Positions 27,550 through 35,902 of a stretch of 64,000 nt of DNA are shown in pieces. The notes below the pieces were generated by a model. That model searched no databases. It had not been told where the DNA came from and saw only the letters and a list, made by a program, of their open reading frames with translations. The position numbers were made by a program, and so were the translations under genes. This stretch comes from CAWDDA01 sp963813345 (GTDB lineage: Bacteria > Acidobacteriota > Blastocatellia > RBC074). The DNA is taken from assembly GCA_963813345.1 (NCBI GenBank), contig CAWEYR010000030.1:310001-374000 (forward strand), read 5' to 3'. How positions within the stretch are numbered: the first letter of the stretch is position 1; each line of letters starts with the position of its first letter.

Positions 27550-28327
27550 AGTGTGCGACTCGGCTTTTCATCCCCGCGACACGGAGCGTGACCCACCAGG
27601 AGATGACCAGATAATAGGTTGGGAAGGCAAATGACATCCAGACCCACTGTTGCTCATGCGCAATTCTGCCGGTGAGCACGAGAATCAGAACAGCTCCCCA
27701 AAGGCACGCAAGAACGATCGTCAGACGAGGTAGTGGGCCTCCGGCCGTCGGATACAGATAGCGCCCGGGCAGGAATGTCAGGAAGGCGAAGAAGAAGACT
27801 GCACAGGCAGCAATAACAACTGGCAGCCGCATGAAATAAAGGTAGAAAGCGATCGCGTTCCAGTAGGAAGGGAAGCCCAGAAAGAATCCATCGCTCGTCT
27901 TTGCCGAAGTTTGCGAGAATCCGTAAGCGCTCGCCACGAGCGCGAAGACGAGCACAAACGCGCTCGCTCCGGGCAGCAGCCCCGCGTGCCAGATAAGCAG
28001 CAGCGGCAACGACGTGTAAGTGTGAAAGTCAGTTATATCATCAAGCGTCCGCCCGTTGATTGACGGTGCCCATTTCCTGACATCGACGCGTCGCGCAAGC
28101 CATCCATCTGTCGAATCGATGATCGTGGCAACGATCATAAGAAGCAGTGCAAGCCGATAGCTCGCGTCATCTCCCCGGATGATGAGGACAGCGATAGCTG
28201 CAGCGGCTATGAGGCCGGTTGCTGTATACAGATGAACCGCCCAGGCAAGGATTCTCCTGTCGATCAGCTGAGTTGAGTTCACTTGAGTCGCGTTGAGCTC
28301 AGTTGGCTTCGTGAACGATTTCACCAT
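27509..28327 (-). CDS. CDP-alcohol phosphatidyltransferase, phosphatidylcholine-synthase-like
   Basis: A 272-residue membrane enzyme with about eight hydrophobic helices. The CDP-alcohol signature D-x2-DG-x2-AR-x(n)-G-x3-D-x3-D is complete: DSTDGWLARRVDVRK followed by NGRTLDDITD. The N-terminal AWAVHLYTATGLIAAAAIAV resembles bacterial phosphatidylcholine synthase, which joins CDP-diacylglycerol and choline. Substrate is inferred from resemblance only; other head groups are possible. The true start could be later than 28327, since the first 25 residues overlap the amidohydrolase gene and look unstructured. Confidence 0.78.
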   Translation of the reverse strand: MVKSFTKPTELNATQVNSTQLIDRRILAWAVHLYTATGLIAAAAIAVLIIRGDDASYRLALLLMIVATIIDSTDGWLARRVDVRKWAPSINGRTLDDITDFHTYTSLPLLLIWHAGLLPGASAFVLVFALVASAYGFSQTSAKTSDGFFLGFPSYWNAIAFYLYFMRLPVVIAACAVFFFAFLTFLPGRYLYPTAGGPLPRLTIVLACLWGAVLILVLTGRIAHEQQWVWMSFAFPTYYLVISWWVTLRVAGMKSRVAHYGIWKILRRVQYR

Positions 28328-29978
28328 TAATCACTGTCATCACGCACCTGGTCTTGAGAATTTCACTCTCGGGGATTTTCATAATGTCGGCGGAAAGCAC
28401 CGTAAGGTCCGCGAGCTTTCCGGCTTCGATCGATCCACGAAGCTTTTCTTCAAACGCTGCATAGGCGGCCCAGATCGTGAATGCCTTGAGCGCCTGTTCA
28501 CGCGTCAGCTTTTCTTCCGTGTGCCAACCATTGCCCGAGAATCCCTTGAGGTCCTTGCGGGCAACGGCAGCATAGAACTCGATCATTGGCTCGCCCCGTT
28601 CGACAGGAGCGTCGGATCCACCTGCGATGACAACACCTGTCTTGAGCAGTTTCTGCCACGCATATGCACCTTCGAGCCGCTTGATACCAAGCCTGCTTGC
28701 CGCAAAATGAAGATCACCGATCGCGTGCGACGGCTGCATCGAAGGAATCACACCCAGCGAAGCAAAGCGCGGTATGTCGGCCGGATTGAGAATCTGAGCA
28801 TGCTCGATTCTCCAGCGCGGCTCGCGTACTTTCCGCGACCCTTCCGGCACAGCTTTGAAGGCCTTTTCATAAAGGTCGAGCACAACTCTGTTGGCGCGGT
28901 CTCCAATCGCATGAATCTCGATCTGAATGCCTGCTTTGAGTGCGTCGATCAATACCGGGTAGACCTCGTCTTCCTTCTGTGTCAGAAACCCGGACGAATC
29001 ATGATCCGCGTAAGGTTCAAGGAGCGCGGCGCCCTTCGAGCCAAGCGCGCCATCGATCGAAATCTTGATGCCGCGCATCGTAAAGCGGTTTCCAAAGGCG
29101 CCGATGGTCGCGCCTTCTTTGATAAGGCGTGATGATGCGACGCCAGGACCGCGGATTGCTTCGTAGACCCGCAGCTTGATCTTTTCCTCGCGGTAGAGCC
29201 GTTCAAGACGCTGGACTTCGTCATAGTCCCCACCGGCGTTCTGTATCTGAGTCCATCCGAGATCGACGCTTCTCGCCGCGCCAATAACGAGCGCTGCATC
29301 GGCTTCAACCGATCCGCCTCGCGGCACCAGCCGCTGTACAAGGCCCTGAGCGCGGTCGAGCAGCATTCCGTTTGGCTCGCCGGTCTGCTTGTCCTTCATG
29401 ATCTCGCCGCCGAAAGGACTTGGAGTCTCTTTCGTGATCCCGGCGAGTTTGAGTGCAGCGCTGTTGGCGACGCCTCCGTGGCCGTCAGCACGTGTCAGGT
29501 AAACGGGATTCGAGGGAGATATCTTGTCGAGCTCGAGCCGCGTCGGAAATTTCTGCGGCTTCCAGAAAGTCTCGATCCAGCCTCGTCCTGTGACCCATTC
29601 ACCGGGTTTTGCCTGATCGACACGGGCTTTGACGCGCGCGAGGAAATCTTCGAGACTTGTCGTGCCTTCGAGATTGAGTGTCATCTCACGCAGACCGACG
29701 CCTGAAAGATGATAGTGCGCATCAGTGAGGCCGGGAACGACAGTTGCTCCGCGCAGGTCTATGCGGCGCGTTCCGGTGCCCTGATAGCGAGCCACATCCG
29801 AGTTTGACCCTGCAAAGATGATGCGGTCGGCTTTGACAGCTACTGCTTCAACGCGCGGCTGTCGATCATTGACGGTATAGATCACACCGCCGGTAAAGAT
29901 GAGATCAGCCGTCTCGGTCTGAACGCTGCCGGAAATGAGTGATAACACAAGCACTGCAATCAGAAGGGCGGGTTTCAT
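28299..29978 (-). CDS. Exported YtcJ-like amidohydrolase
   Basis: A 559-residue protein with signal peptide (MKPALLIAVLVLSLISGSVQ). Amidohydrolase motifs: ATVVPGLTDAHYHLSGVGLR (metal-binding HxH), the carboxylate-type region GIKISIDGALGSKGAALLEP, QIEIHAIGDRANRVVLD, EPRWRIEHAQILNPADIPRF, VVIAGGSDAPVERGEPM, and the composite-domain end GKLADLTVLSADI. This is the Amidohydro_3 (YtcJ) group, which hydrolyses amides or formyl groups; substrate unknown. First gene of the overlapping minus-strand operon that runs to 23199. Confidence 0.87.
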   Translation of the reverse strand: MKPALLIAVLVLSLISGSVQTETADLIFTGGVIYTVNDRQPRVEAVAVKADRIIFAGSNSDVARYQGTGTRRIDLRGATVVPGLTDAHYHLSGVGLREMTLNLEGTTSLEDFLARVKARVDQAKPGEWVTGRGWIETFWKPQKFPTRLELDKISPSNPVYLTRADGHGGVANSAALKLAGITKETPSPFGGEIMKDKQTGEPNGMLLDRAQGLVQRLVPRGGSVEADAALVIGAARSVDLGWTQIQNAGGDYDEVQRLERLYREEKIKLRVYEAIRGPGVASSRLIKEGATIGAFGNRFTMRGIKISIDGALGSKGAALLEPYADHDSSGFLTQKEDEVYPVLIDALKAGIQIEIHAIGDRANRVVLDLYEKAFKAVPEGSRKVREPRWRIEHAQILNPADIPRFASLGVIPSMQPSHAIGDLHFAASRLGIKRLEGAYAWQKLLKTGVVIAGGSDAPVERGEPMIEFYAAVARKDLKGFSGNGWHTEEKLTREQALKAFTIWAAYAAFEEKLRGSIEAGKLADLTVLSADIMKIPESEILKTRCVMTVINGEIVHEAN

Positions 29979-30053
29979 GGCAGCGAGGATACAACAGAAA
30001 GAGCGCCCGTTTGAAGTTTACGGCGGTCGCAAGTAGTATCGCTGGCATGTAGG

Positions 30054-30185
30054 ACCCTGGGAGCGCCGGCCTCCGGCCGGCCACGAGCCGCGAAGCGTGC
30101 GAGTCTTCAGCAAAGGCTCCGACGACTCGCGCGCTTCGCGGCTCGTGCCCGGCCGGAGGCCGGCGCTCCCAGGCGCTCCCAGGGT
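30054..30185. repeat. GC-rich palindromic repeat (GGAGCGCCGGCC type)
   Basis: Arms ACCCTGGGAGCGCCGGCCTC and GAGGCCGGCGCTCCC with CAGGGT at the far end, then inner arms CACGAGCCGCGAAGCG against CGCTTCGCGGCTCGTG and GCGAGTC against GACTCGC. It ends three bases before the GNAT start codon. Fragments of the same GC-rich type lie near 60603-60650 and 61385-61425. Confidence 0.88.
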
Positions 30186-30187
30186 AC

Positions 30188-30946
30188 ATGCCTTACGACG
30201 TGCTGATACGACAGTGCACAACCTTCGAAGATTATGCTGCCTGCATCGAATTGCAGCGCGCGGTGTGGGGATTCGATGATCTCGACATAACGCCGCTCAG
30301 ATCGTTCGTAATCGCGCGGCGCGGAGGTGGTTTTACGCTTGGCGCATTTGACGAGAACGACCAGCTTCGAGGCTTTGCACACGCGCTGCCGGCGTTTGAC
30401 GAGGATCGGCGAGCCTACTTTTATTCGCAGATGCTTGCCGTTTTGCCGGATGTCCGCAACGAGGGAATCGGCGCACGGCTCAAGCTCGCCCAGCGTGATC
30501 ATGCAATCGCGCGGGCAATTCCACTGATCGCGTGGACCTTCGATCCGCTCCAATCCCGCAATGCATACCTCAACCTCGTCAAGCTTGGTGGTGTAGTTCG
30601 CACCTACATGGCGAACTACTATGGCAACACGAGCACAAGCGCGCTCCATCGTGGTCTGGATACCGATCGTCTTTTTGTTGAGTGGTGGGTCGGGTCTTCA
30701 GGCGTTGCTCGCGCCGTTGCGGGTGAAGTCCGGCACGAAGCACCCGCGGCGATCGTCGAAGTTCCTCGCGATATTGAAGCGATCAAGGCGGCCAGCCTTG
30801 ACGATGCGCGCGAATGGCAGATCAAGATTCGAAGCGGGTTCGAGACCCTGCTTTCACAGGGGCTCTATTGCGCCGGGTTCATCCCGGGGCGTGAGGGCCA
30901 ACACAGCCAGTATCTTTTCTTTCCGGATAGTCATCATGAAGATTGA
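30188..30946 (+). CDS. GNAT-family acyltransferase (COG3375-like)
   Basis: A 252-residue GNAT protein. The acyl-CoA pyrophosphate loop is in SQMLAVLPDVRNEGIGARLK, followed by IPLIAWTFDPLQSRNAYLNL and VVRTYMANYYGN, a signature of the predicted acetyltransferase group COG3375. It overlaps the next gene, an enolase-superfamily OSBS/NSAR-type enzyme, by 11 bases. In Geobacillus a GNAT succinyltransferase pairs with N-succinyl amino acid racemase to convert D- to L-amino acids; by that analogy the acyl donor may be succinyl-CoA. The start codon abuts the palindromic repeat with no clear ribosome binding site. Confidence 0.8.
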   Translation: MPYDVLIRQCTTFEDYAACIELQRAVWGFDDLDITPLRSFVIARRGGGFTLGAFDENDQLRGFAHALPAFDEDRRAYFYSQMLAVLPDVRNEGIGARLKLAQRDHAIARAIPLIAWTFDPLQSRNAYLNLVKLGGVVRTYMANYYGNTSTSALHRGLDTDRLFVEWWVGSSGVARAVAGEVRHEAPAAIVEVPRDIEAIKAASLDDAREWQIKIRSGFETLLSQGLYCAGFIPGREGQHSQYLFFPDSHHED

Positions 30947-32048
30947 ACGAATTGAGCTTCGCGAAATCGGGTTGCAGCTGGTTGCTCCTTTCGAAACGAG
31001 CTTTGGAGCCACCACTGAGCGCCGGATCATTCTTGTCAAAGTGTTTTCCGAGGGCCTTGCCGGCTGGGGCGAATGCACGTGCAACGAGGGCCCCTTCTAC
31101 AATCACGAGTCTACCGATGCTGCGTGGATCGTTCTCAAAGACTACGTTGCGCCTTTTACCGTCGACCAGGATATCGATCAACCTGATATGGCAGCCTCGC
31201 TGACGTCGCGAATCAGAGGCAACAAGATGGCAAGAGCGGCGATTGAGACTGCCATCTGGGATCTCTTCGCGCAGCGCGATGGCGTGCCGCTCTGGAAACT
31301 ACTCGGCGGTGTTCAGCAGGAGATCGCAAGTGGAGTGTCGATCGGTCTTCAGGAAACAGATGCGGCGCTGCTTGAGAAGATTGCAATCGAGCTCGAGGCT
31401 GGTTATCAGCGGATCAAGATCAAGATCAAGCCGGGACGCGATTACGAAATGGTGAAAGCGGTACGAAAAGAATACCCGGACATCGCACTCACTGTTGATG
31501 CGAACTCCGCGTATACATTGAATGACGTCGAAATGCTGAGAAAACTCGATGAGTTCGATCTCATGCTGATTGAGCAGCCGCTGGCATATGATGACATCAT
31601 CGATCATGCGTCATTGCAGCGCGAGCTAAAGACGCCGATCTGTCTCGATGAATCGATCCTGAGCCTGGACGACGCGCGTAAAGCCCTGAGTATTGGTGCG
31701 TGCCGCATCATCAATATCAAGCTGGGCCGGGTTGGCGGGCACACGGAAGCCAGGAAGATTCAGGACTTCTGTCGAGATCGCGGGGTTCCTGTCTGGTGCG
31801 GCGGGATGCTCGAATCGGGAGTCGGCCGGGCGCAGAACATTGCAATGTCGACGCTGCCCGGATTCACTATGCCGGGTGACGTCTCCGCTTCGAAGAGGTA
31901 CTGGCACGAGGACATCATTGTGCCGGAAGTTGAGGTCACATCGAGAGGGACTATTCCGCGCCCCGCGGGCGCAGGCATTGGATACAAAGTCAACGAAGCC
32001 CGCATCGAGTCGTTGACAGTCAGAAAAGATGTGATTGTTGAGCTTTAG
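30936..32048 (+). CDS. menC: o-Succinylbenzoate synthase / N-succinylamino acid racemase (enolase superfamily)
   Basis: A 370-residue enolase-superfamily enzyme. Capping domain: LVAPFETSFGATTERRIILV. Barrel motifs: KARAAIE-like NKMARAAIETAIWDLFAQRD, catalytic Lys in RIKIKIKPG, metal ligands in LTVDANSAY, LIEQPLAYDD and CLDESI, and the second Lys in IINIKLGRVGGHTEA. These define the OSBS/NSAR group, which either makes o-succinylbenzoate for menaquinone or racemises N-succinyl amino acids. Other men genes are absent, and the GNAT partner favours the racemase role; both activities may coexist. Confidence 0.83.
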   Translation: MKIERIELREIGLQLVAPFETSFGATTERRIILVKVFSEGLAGWGECTCNEGPFYNHESTDAAWIVLKDYVAPFTVDQDIDQPDMAASLTSRIRGNKMARAAIETAIWDLFAQRDGVPLWKLLGGVQQEIASGVSIGLQETDAALLEKIAIELEAGYQRIKIKIKPGRDYEMVKAVRKEYPDIALTVDANSAYTLNDVEMLRKLDEFDLMLIEQPLAYDDIIDHASLQRELKTPICLDESILSLDDARKALSIGACRIINIKLGRVGGHTEARKIQDFCRDRGVPVWCGGMLESGVGRAQNIAMSTLPGFTMPGDVSASKRYWHEDIIVPEVEVTSRGTIPRPAGAGIGYKVNEARIESLTVRKDVIVEL

Positions 32049-32073
32049 CTAGCTGAAGCTGAACTAATCCCAG

Positions 32074-34104
32074 ATGCCACGAGCTAAGCCTATTGAAAAA
32101 GAGATTGACGAGCTACGTCATCAGTTACACGATCACGACTATCGTTACTATGCCCTGAATCAGCCAGTCATAACCGACGCTGAATACGATGCTCTTCTTC
32201 GCAGGCTTCGAGACCTGGAGGAGAAGAGACCTGACCTGATCACACCAGACAGCCCTACGCAGCGCGTCGCAGGCTCACCGGTCGCGGGATTTGAACAATA
32301 CGTTCACAAGCGACCGATGATGTCTCTTGATAACAGCTACAACCTTGACGAGCTCAGGGAGTGGGATGCGCGTGCGCGCAAAATGGCGGGTGGGCGCGAG
32401 TTCGATTATGTCACTGAGTTGAAGATCGATGGTCTCAGCATTTCGCTGATCTTTACGGACGGGTTGCTGACACACGGTGTGACGCGAGGAGACGGAACAC
32501 GCGGTGACATCGTAACTGCGAATGTGCGCACGATTCGCTCAGTTCCGTTGAAAATCCGTAAGACAGATCAGAAGGAGGTAGAAGTTCGCGGCGAAGTTTA
32601 CCTTCCGCACGAAGTCTTCGCGCGCACGAACCGCGAGCGGATGGAGCAGGAGCTTCCTGCATATGCGAATCCCAGAAATGCGGCTGCGGGTGCGCTGCGT
32701 CAGCTCGATTCGCGGCTCGTTGCGGAGCGCAAGCTCGACATCTTCTGTTATCAGTTGTTGTTTGACGGCGCGCCCGCTCACGACACACACGCCGAATCAC
32801 TGGAGTGGCTCAAGGATGCCGGGTTCAAGGTGAATCCGCACACCCGCGTGTGTCCCACGTTCGACGAGGTCGCCGCTTTCTGCGAACAATGGGAAGGCCG
32901 TCGTGATGAACTCAATTACGAGACCGATGGTGTAGTAGTCAAAGTCAACCAGACGCGTGTGCAGGACGAGCTTGGGTCAACCTCGAAGTCGCCGAGATGG
33001 GCTATCGCGTACAAGTTTCCAGCAAAGCAGGCGTCGACGCGATTGCTCGATATGATTTATCAGGTAGGACGCACTGGAGCTGTAACTCCCGTTGCAGTTC
33101 TCGAGCCGGTCCTTCTGGCGGGAACCACCGTCGCTCGCGCAAGCCTTCACAATGCCGATGAGATGGCGCGTCTCGGTGTCAAGAAGGGAGACTGGGTCTT
33201 CATCGAAAAGAGTGGTGAGATCATCCCGCAGGTCATTAAGGTCGTAACTGAGCGACGCGACGGCAGCGAGACGGACTTCGTGTTTCCGTCTGAATGCCCT
33301 GAATGCGAAACCGCACTCGTCAAGCCCGAAGGTGAAGCTGTCACGCGATGTCCGAACGCCGACTGTCCCGCCAAGCTTCGCGAAGGTCTTCTCCATTTTG
33401 CGCAGCGCCGTGCGATGCGGATCGAAGGACTCGGTTATGCGCTTGCGATGCAGCTTCTTGGAGCCGGGCTCGTTCGTGATCCGGCCGATCTCTATGACCT
33501 TGCGGGCAGACGCGATGAACTGCTCGCCCTCGAGAGATTCGGTGCAAAGTCGGCTGACAATCTGCTTAAGCAGATTGAGGAAAGCAAAAACGCGGGACTC
33601 GCCCGGTTGATTTACGGCCTTGGAATCCGTCACGTGGGAGAGCGCACGGCAACGATCCTGGCCACTCATTTTGGCAGCATCGCAAGGCTCGAAGAGGCGA
33701 GTGCAGAGGACCTCGCCAAAGTTTATGAAATAGGCGAAGTCGTTGCGCGCTCGATAGCCGACTGGTTCAGTGCACCGAAGAATCGACGCCTGTTGAAAAG
33801 GCTTGAGGAAGCTGGGGTCAAAGTTGAGCTCGACCGGGCAGTATCGAAACAGGTGGAACGGGTGTTCGAAGGTATGCAGTTCGTTCTGACCGGGACGCTG
33901 CCTACAATGAAGCGAGATGATGCCAGGGAGTTCATCGAGATAAGGGGTGGAAGGGTGACTGGAAGCGTAAGCCGGAATACGAACTATGTGGTTGCGGGCG
34001 AGGAGGCAGGCTCGAAGCTGGCGCGCGCGGGTGAGCTCGGCGTAGCGGTGATCGATGAGGATGGTTTGTTGAAGCTGGGAAACGGGAGGCTTGGGAGCGC
34101 GTGA
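32074..34104 (+). CDS. ligA: NAD+-dependent DNA ligase
   Basis: A full-length 676-residue LigA sealing nicks in replication and repair. Seen in order: domain Ia with YYALNQPVITDAEYD (NAD binding); adenylation motif TELKIDGLSIS with the nucleophilic Lys near residue 117; EVRGEVYLP; the OB domain; a four-Cys zinc finger CPECETALVKPEGEAVTRCP with NADC; helix-hairpin-helix repeats (LARLIYGLGIRHVGERTATI); and a C-terminal BRCT domain (FVLTGTLPTMKRDDAREFIE). Uninterrupted. It follows menC by 25 bases. Confidence 0.96.
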   Translation: MPRAKPIEKEIDELRHQLHDHDYRYYALNQPVITDAEYDALLRRLRDLEEKRPDLITPDSPTQRVAGSPVAGFEQYVHKRPMMSLDNSYNLDELREWDARARKMAGGREFDYVTELKIDGLSISLIFTDGLLTHGVTRGDGTRGDIVTANVRTIRSVPLKIRKTDQKEVEVRGEVYLPHEVFARTNRERMEQELPAYANPRNAAAGALRQLDSRLVAERKLDIFCYQLLFDGAPAHDTHAESLEWLKDAGFKVNPHTRVCPTFDEVAAFCEQWEGRRDELNYETDGVVVKVNQTRVQDELGSTSKSPRWAIAYKFPAKQASTRLLDMIYQVGRTGAVTPVAVLEPVLLAGTTVARASLHNADEMARLGVKKGDWVFIEKSGEIIPQVIKVVTERRDGSETDFVFPSECPECETALVKPEGEAVTRCPNADCPAKLREGLLHFAQRRAMRIEGLGYALAMQLLGAGLVRDPADLYDLAGRRDELLALERFGAKSADNLLKQIEESKNAGLARLIYGLGIRHVGERTATILATHFGSIARLEEASAEDLAKVYEIGEVVARSIADWFSAPKNRRLLKRLEEAGVKVELDRAVSKQVERVFEGMQFVLTGTLPTMKRDDAREFIEIRGGRVTGSVSRNTNYVVAGEEAGSKLARAGELGVAVIDEDGLLKLGNGRLGSA

Positions 34105-34110
34105 GAAGAA

Positions 34111-34218
34111 GTTAACGCAGAGGGCGCAGAGTTGAAGACGCAGAGAACGCAGAGCATGACCGTCATGTCGGTGTTCTCTGCGCCCACTGCGTCTTCTCTC
34201 CGCGCTCTCTGCGTTGAC
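34111..34218. repeat. CGCAGAG palindromic repeat
   Basis: GTTAACGCAGAG, GCGCAGAG, GACGCAGAG and AACGCAGAG are spaced along the left arm; the right arm carries their complements, ending CTCTCTGCGTTGAC. The arms enclose CATGACCGTCATG. It lies directly after ligA. Confidence 0.85.
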
Positions 34219-34229
34219 TATCTTCTGTG

Positions 34230-34257
34230 TTGCCATCCTTTGAGGTTTTGCTATAAT
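34230..34257 (+). promoter_or_regulatory. Sigma-70-type promoter for a candidate small RNA
   Basis: -35 TTGCCA (34230-34235), 16-base spacer, perfect -10 TATAAT (34252-34257). No plus-strand reading frame of note follows; the next gene is convergent. Confidence 0.65.
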
Positions 34258-34263
34258 GCTGGC

Positions 34264-34343
34264 CAACTAGCAGCGGTTAAATACCCTAATGGCTGAGGAC
34301 GCTGCTGAACAGGGCGGGCCTAACGGCCCGCCCGCTTAATTTT
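34264..34343 (+). ncRNA. Candidate small structured RNA (unknown family)
   Basis: An approximately 80-base transcript predicted from the promoter at 34230-34257. A first stem pairs AGCAGCG (34269-34275) with CGCTGCT (34300-34306) around a 24-base loop. A second, GGGCGGGCC (34312-34320) with GGCCCGCCC (34325-34333) and loop TAAC, is followed by GCTTAATTTT and looks like an intrinsic terminator. Loop GGCTGA (34291-34296) can also pair with TCAGCC just past the terminator. No coding potential. I do not recognise an Rfam family. Confidence 0.5.
34312..34343 (+). terminator. Intrinsic terminator of the candidate small RNA
   Basis: Nine-pair GC stem GGGCGGGCC/GGCCCGCCC with TAAC loop, followed by GCTTAATTTT. 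The T-tract is broken by AA, so termination strength is uncertain. On the opposite strand no T-run follows. Confidence 0.65.
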
Positions 34344-34368
34344 CAGCCACTTCCACGAACCCGTTACC

Positions 34369-35838
34369 CTACATTCGCACCCTCACTCGATAGCTGAGAA
34401 CTGCTTCGCCATCTTTGGCGACAGGTATCGAGAACCTGGCAGCGAACGCGGCAGTCTTCTGCGCGGGAAAAGTCGAAGAGATAATCTCCCAGTCGCCCAC
34501 AATTGGCTCGTTGACGATTACCGTAACGGGCTGCTCCTTGTGATTGCGTATGCGGATTTCGTAAGCGTACTCCCAGACACGTCGCGCGATGGTCTTGAAG
34601 TCAGTCTGTTTGCGTTCTGCGACCACATCAAAGGCTTCACCGAGCTTGATGCGCACCGATTCATCCTTTGGAGTGTGGTCGATGCGGTTCTCGCCAACAA
34701 ATTGCTGGGCGCCAGTGTCGTCCGCCTTGTAGACGCGGACGATGCCTGCCGGGAGCGGCTGGCCAAGGTTGTTCTCCTTCGAATTCTTGAACTCTACATA
34801 TACGCCAACCTTTTCCTTAATCGGTTCGCCCGGATTGTTGTAACCCTGAAAGTAGAACTGCTGACCATTGAGAACGAGTTCTTTTTTGACTCCGATTCCG
34901 CTCCCCGAAAGAAGGTTGATCTGCTTTGTCTCGTTCTGCTTGATCGTAGTCGGCCGCTGCAAAGTGTAAAGGTGATACTCGAAGAACGATTTCTCCTGAA
35001 ACTCCGGGCAGGCGGCGCGGCAGCAGACCCGGTCTGTTCGCATCATCTCGAGCTCGCGCTTCGCGACATCCCGCACTCGCTGCACATCTCCGGCCACCAG
35101 TTTGAGCTCGGCGTTGCGGTATGCCGCTCCGCTGCGGTTCTCGAGAGTCACCCAACCATTCAGGTCAGCCTTTGTGTCGTCCTGATTGACCACGACAACA
35201 TAATCGGCCCGCCAGTTCAGACCGGTAGTCAGATACGATGCCTCGACCCTGTGAGAATCAGCGCCGGAGTTGTTGAGCGACCAGACGAGTGTCGGCTTTG
35301 CGATGAGATCGACCGGAAGCTGCTCGAAACGCATCTCCGCGACATTCGTCGGATTGATCACGATCTGGTTTTCGATGCGCCATACCTGGCCCGCATTGTT
35401 TGAAAGTAACGTCGCCTGGACGGGCACAAGCCGCTCTGAGTTGTTTTCGACACGCCGCAGAACGAGTGTCAGCTCGCGCCCGACATACTTGTCCAGAAGC
35501 TTCTGCGGATTGAGCAGATCGTATTCATAACTCTGCTCGATGACTTGCAGTGAATTCGGAGCCGTCAGCGATTTGATATGCACAGTCGTTGGATCGATCA
35601 GTTGTGCAACATCCATGAATCGCAATTGAGATGCGCCGCGAGGCAGTCTCAACGTACGCGTGTCTTTGACGAGTCCGAGGTTCGAGTTATAGACGGTGAT
35701 CGCGACACTTTGCTGGTCGTCGATCGTGCTTTGACCGGCAGACTGCGACTGCCCGCCTGCATCAATTGCAACAATTCCAGTTATCATCACCAACGCCAGT
35801 GCGTGGCGGAGCAGCGAGATCAGATATTTCTTAGCCAT
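34369..35838 (-). CDS. DUF4139-domain exported protein
   Basis: About 489 residues. An N-terminal signal (MAKKYLISLLRHALALVMIT) is followed by the DUF4139 pattern: VAITVYNSNLGLVKDTRTLR, FMDVAQLIDPTTVHIKSL, EQSYEYDLLNPQKLLDKYVG, WSLNNSGADSHRVEASYLTT, GLNWRADYVVVVNQDDTKAD, and a C-terminal beta-rich region with IRNHKEQPVTVIVNEPIVGD. The function of this domain in bacteria is not known to me; it is likely a secreted or surface beta protein. The start at 35838 is preferred over 35859 because it opens the signal peptide. Confidence 0.82.
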   Translation of the reverse strand: MAKKYLISLLRHALALVMITGIVAIDAGGQSQSAGQSTIDDQQSVAITVYNSNLGLVKDTRTLRLPRGASQLRFMDVAQLIDPTTVHIKSLTAPNSLQVIEQSYEYDLLNPQKLLDKYVGRELTLVLRRVENNSERLVPVQATLLSNNAGQVWRIENQIVINPTNVAEMRFEQLPVDLIAKPTLVWSLNNSGADSHRVEASYLTTGLNWRADYVVVVNQDDTKADLNGWVTLENRSGAAYRNAELKLVAGDVQRVRDVAKRELEMMRTDRVCCRAACPEFQEKSFFEYHLYTLQRPTTIKQNETKQINLLSGSGIGVKKELVLNGQQFYFQGYNNPGEPIKEKVGVYVEFKNSKENNLGQPLPAGIVRVYKADDTGAQQFVGENRIDHTPKDESVRIKLGEAFDVVAERKQTDFKTIARRVWEYAYEIRIRNHKEQPVTVIVNEPIVGDWEIISSTFPAQKTAAFAARFSIPVAKDGEAVLSYRVRVRM

Positions 35839-35902
35839 TCTTTGTGTTTCATCCCCCAATCCTTCTCAGGCCATTAGAACGAGACCAATCCGCAACCTTG
35901 CA

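Noticed and set aside
30621..30935. Upstream extension of the menC frame
   Set aside because: It overlaps the whole 3' half of the GNAT gene in another frame and lacks enolase-family sequence; the ATG at 30936 fits the family start.
32977..34266. Long open frame (429 codons) on the minus strand opposite ligA
   Set aside because: It is wholly antisense to a complete, well-conserved ligA, has no family motifs and no ribosome binding site.
34540..35403. 287-codon plus-strand frame opposite the DUF4139 gene
   Set aside because: Antisense shadow of a well-supported gene; no motif of its own.
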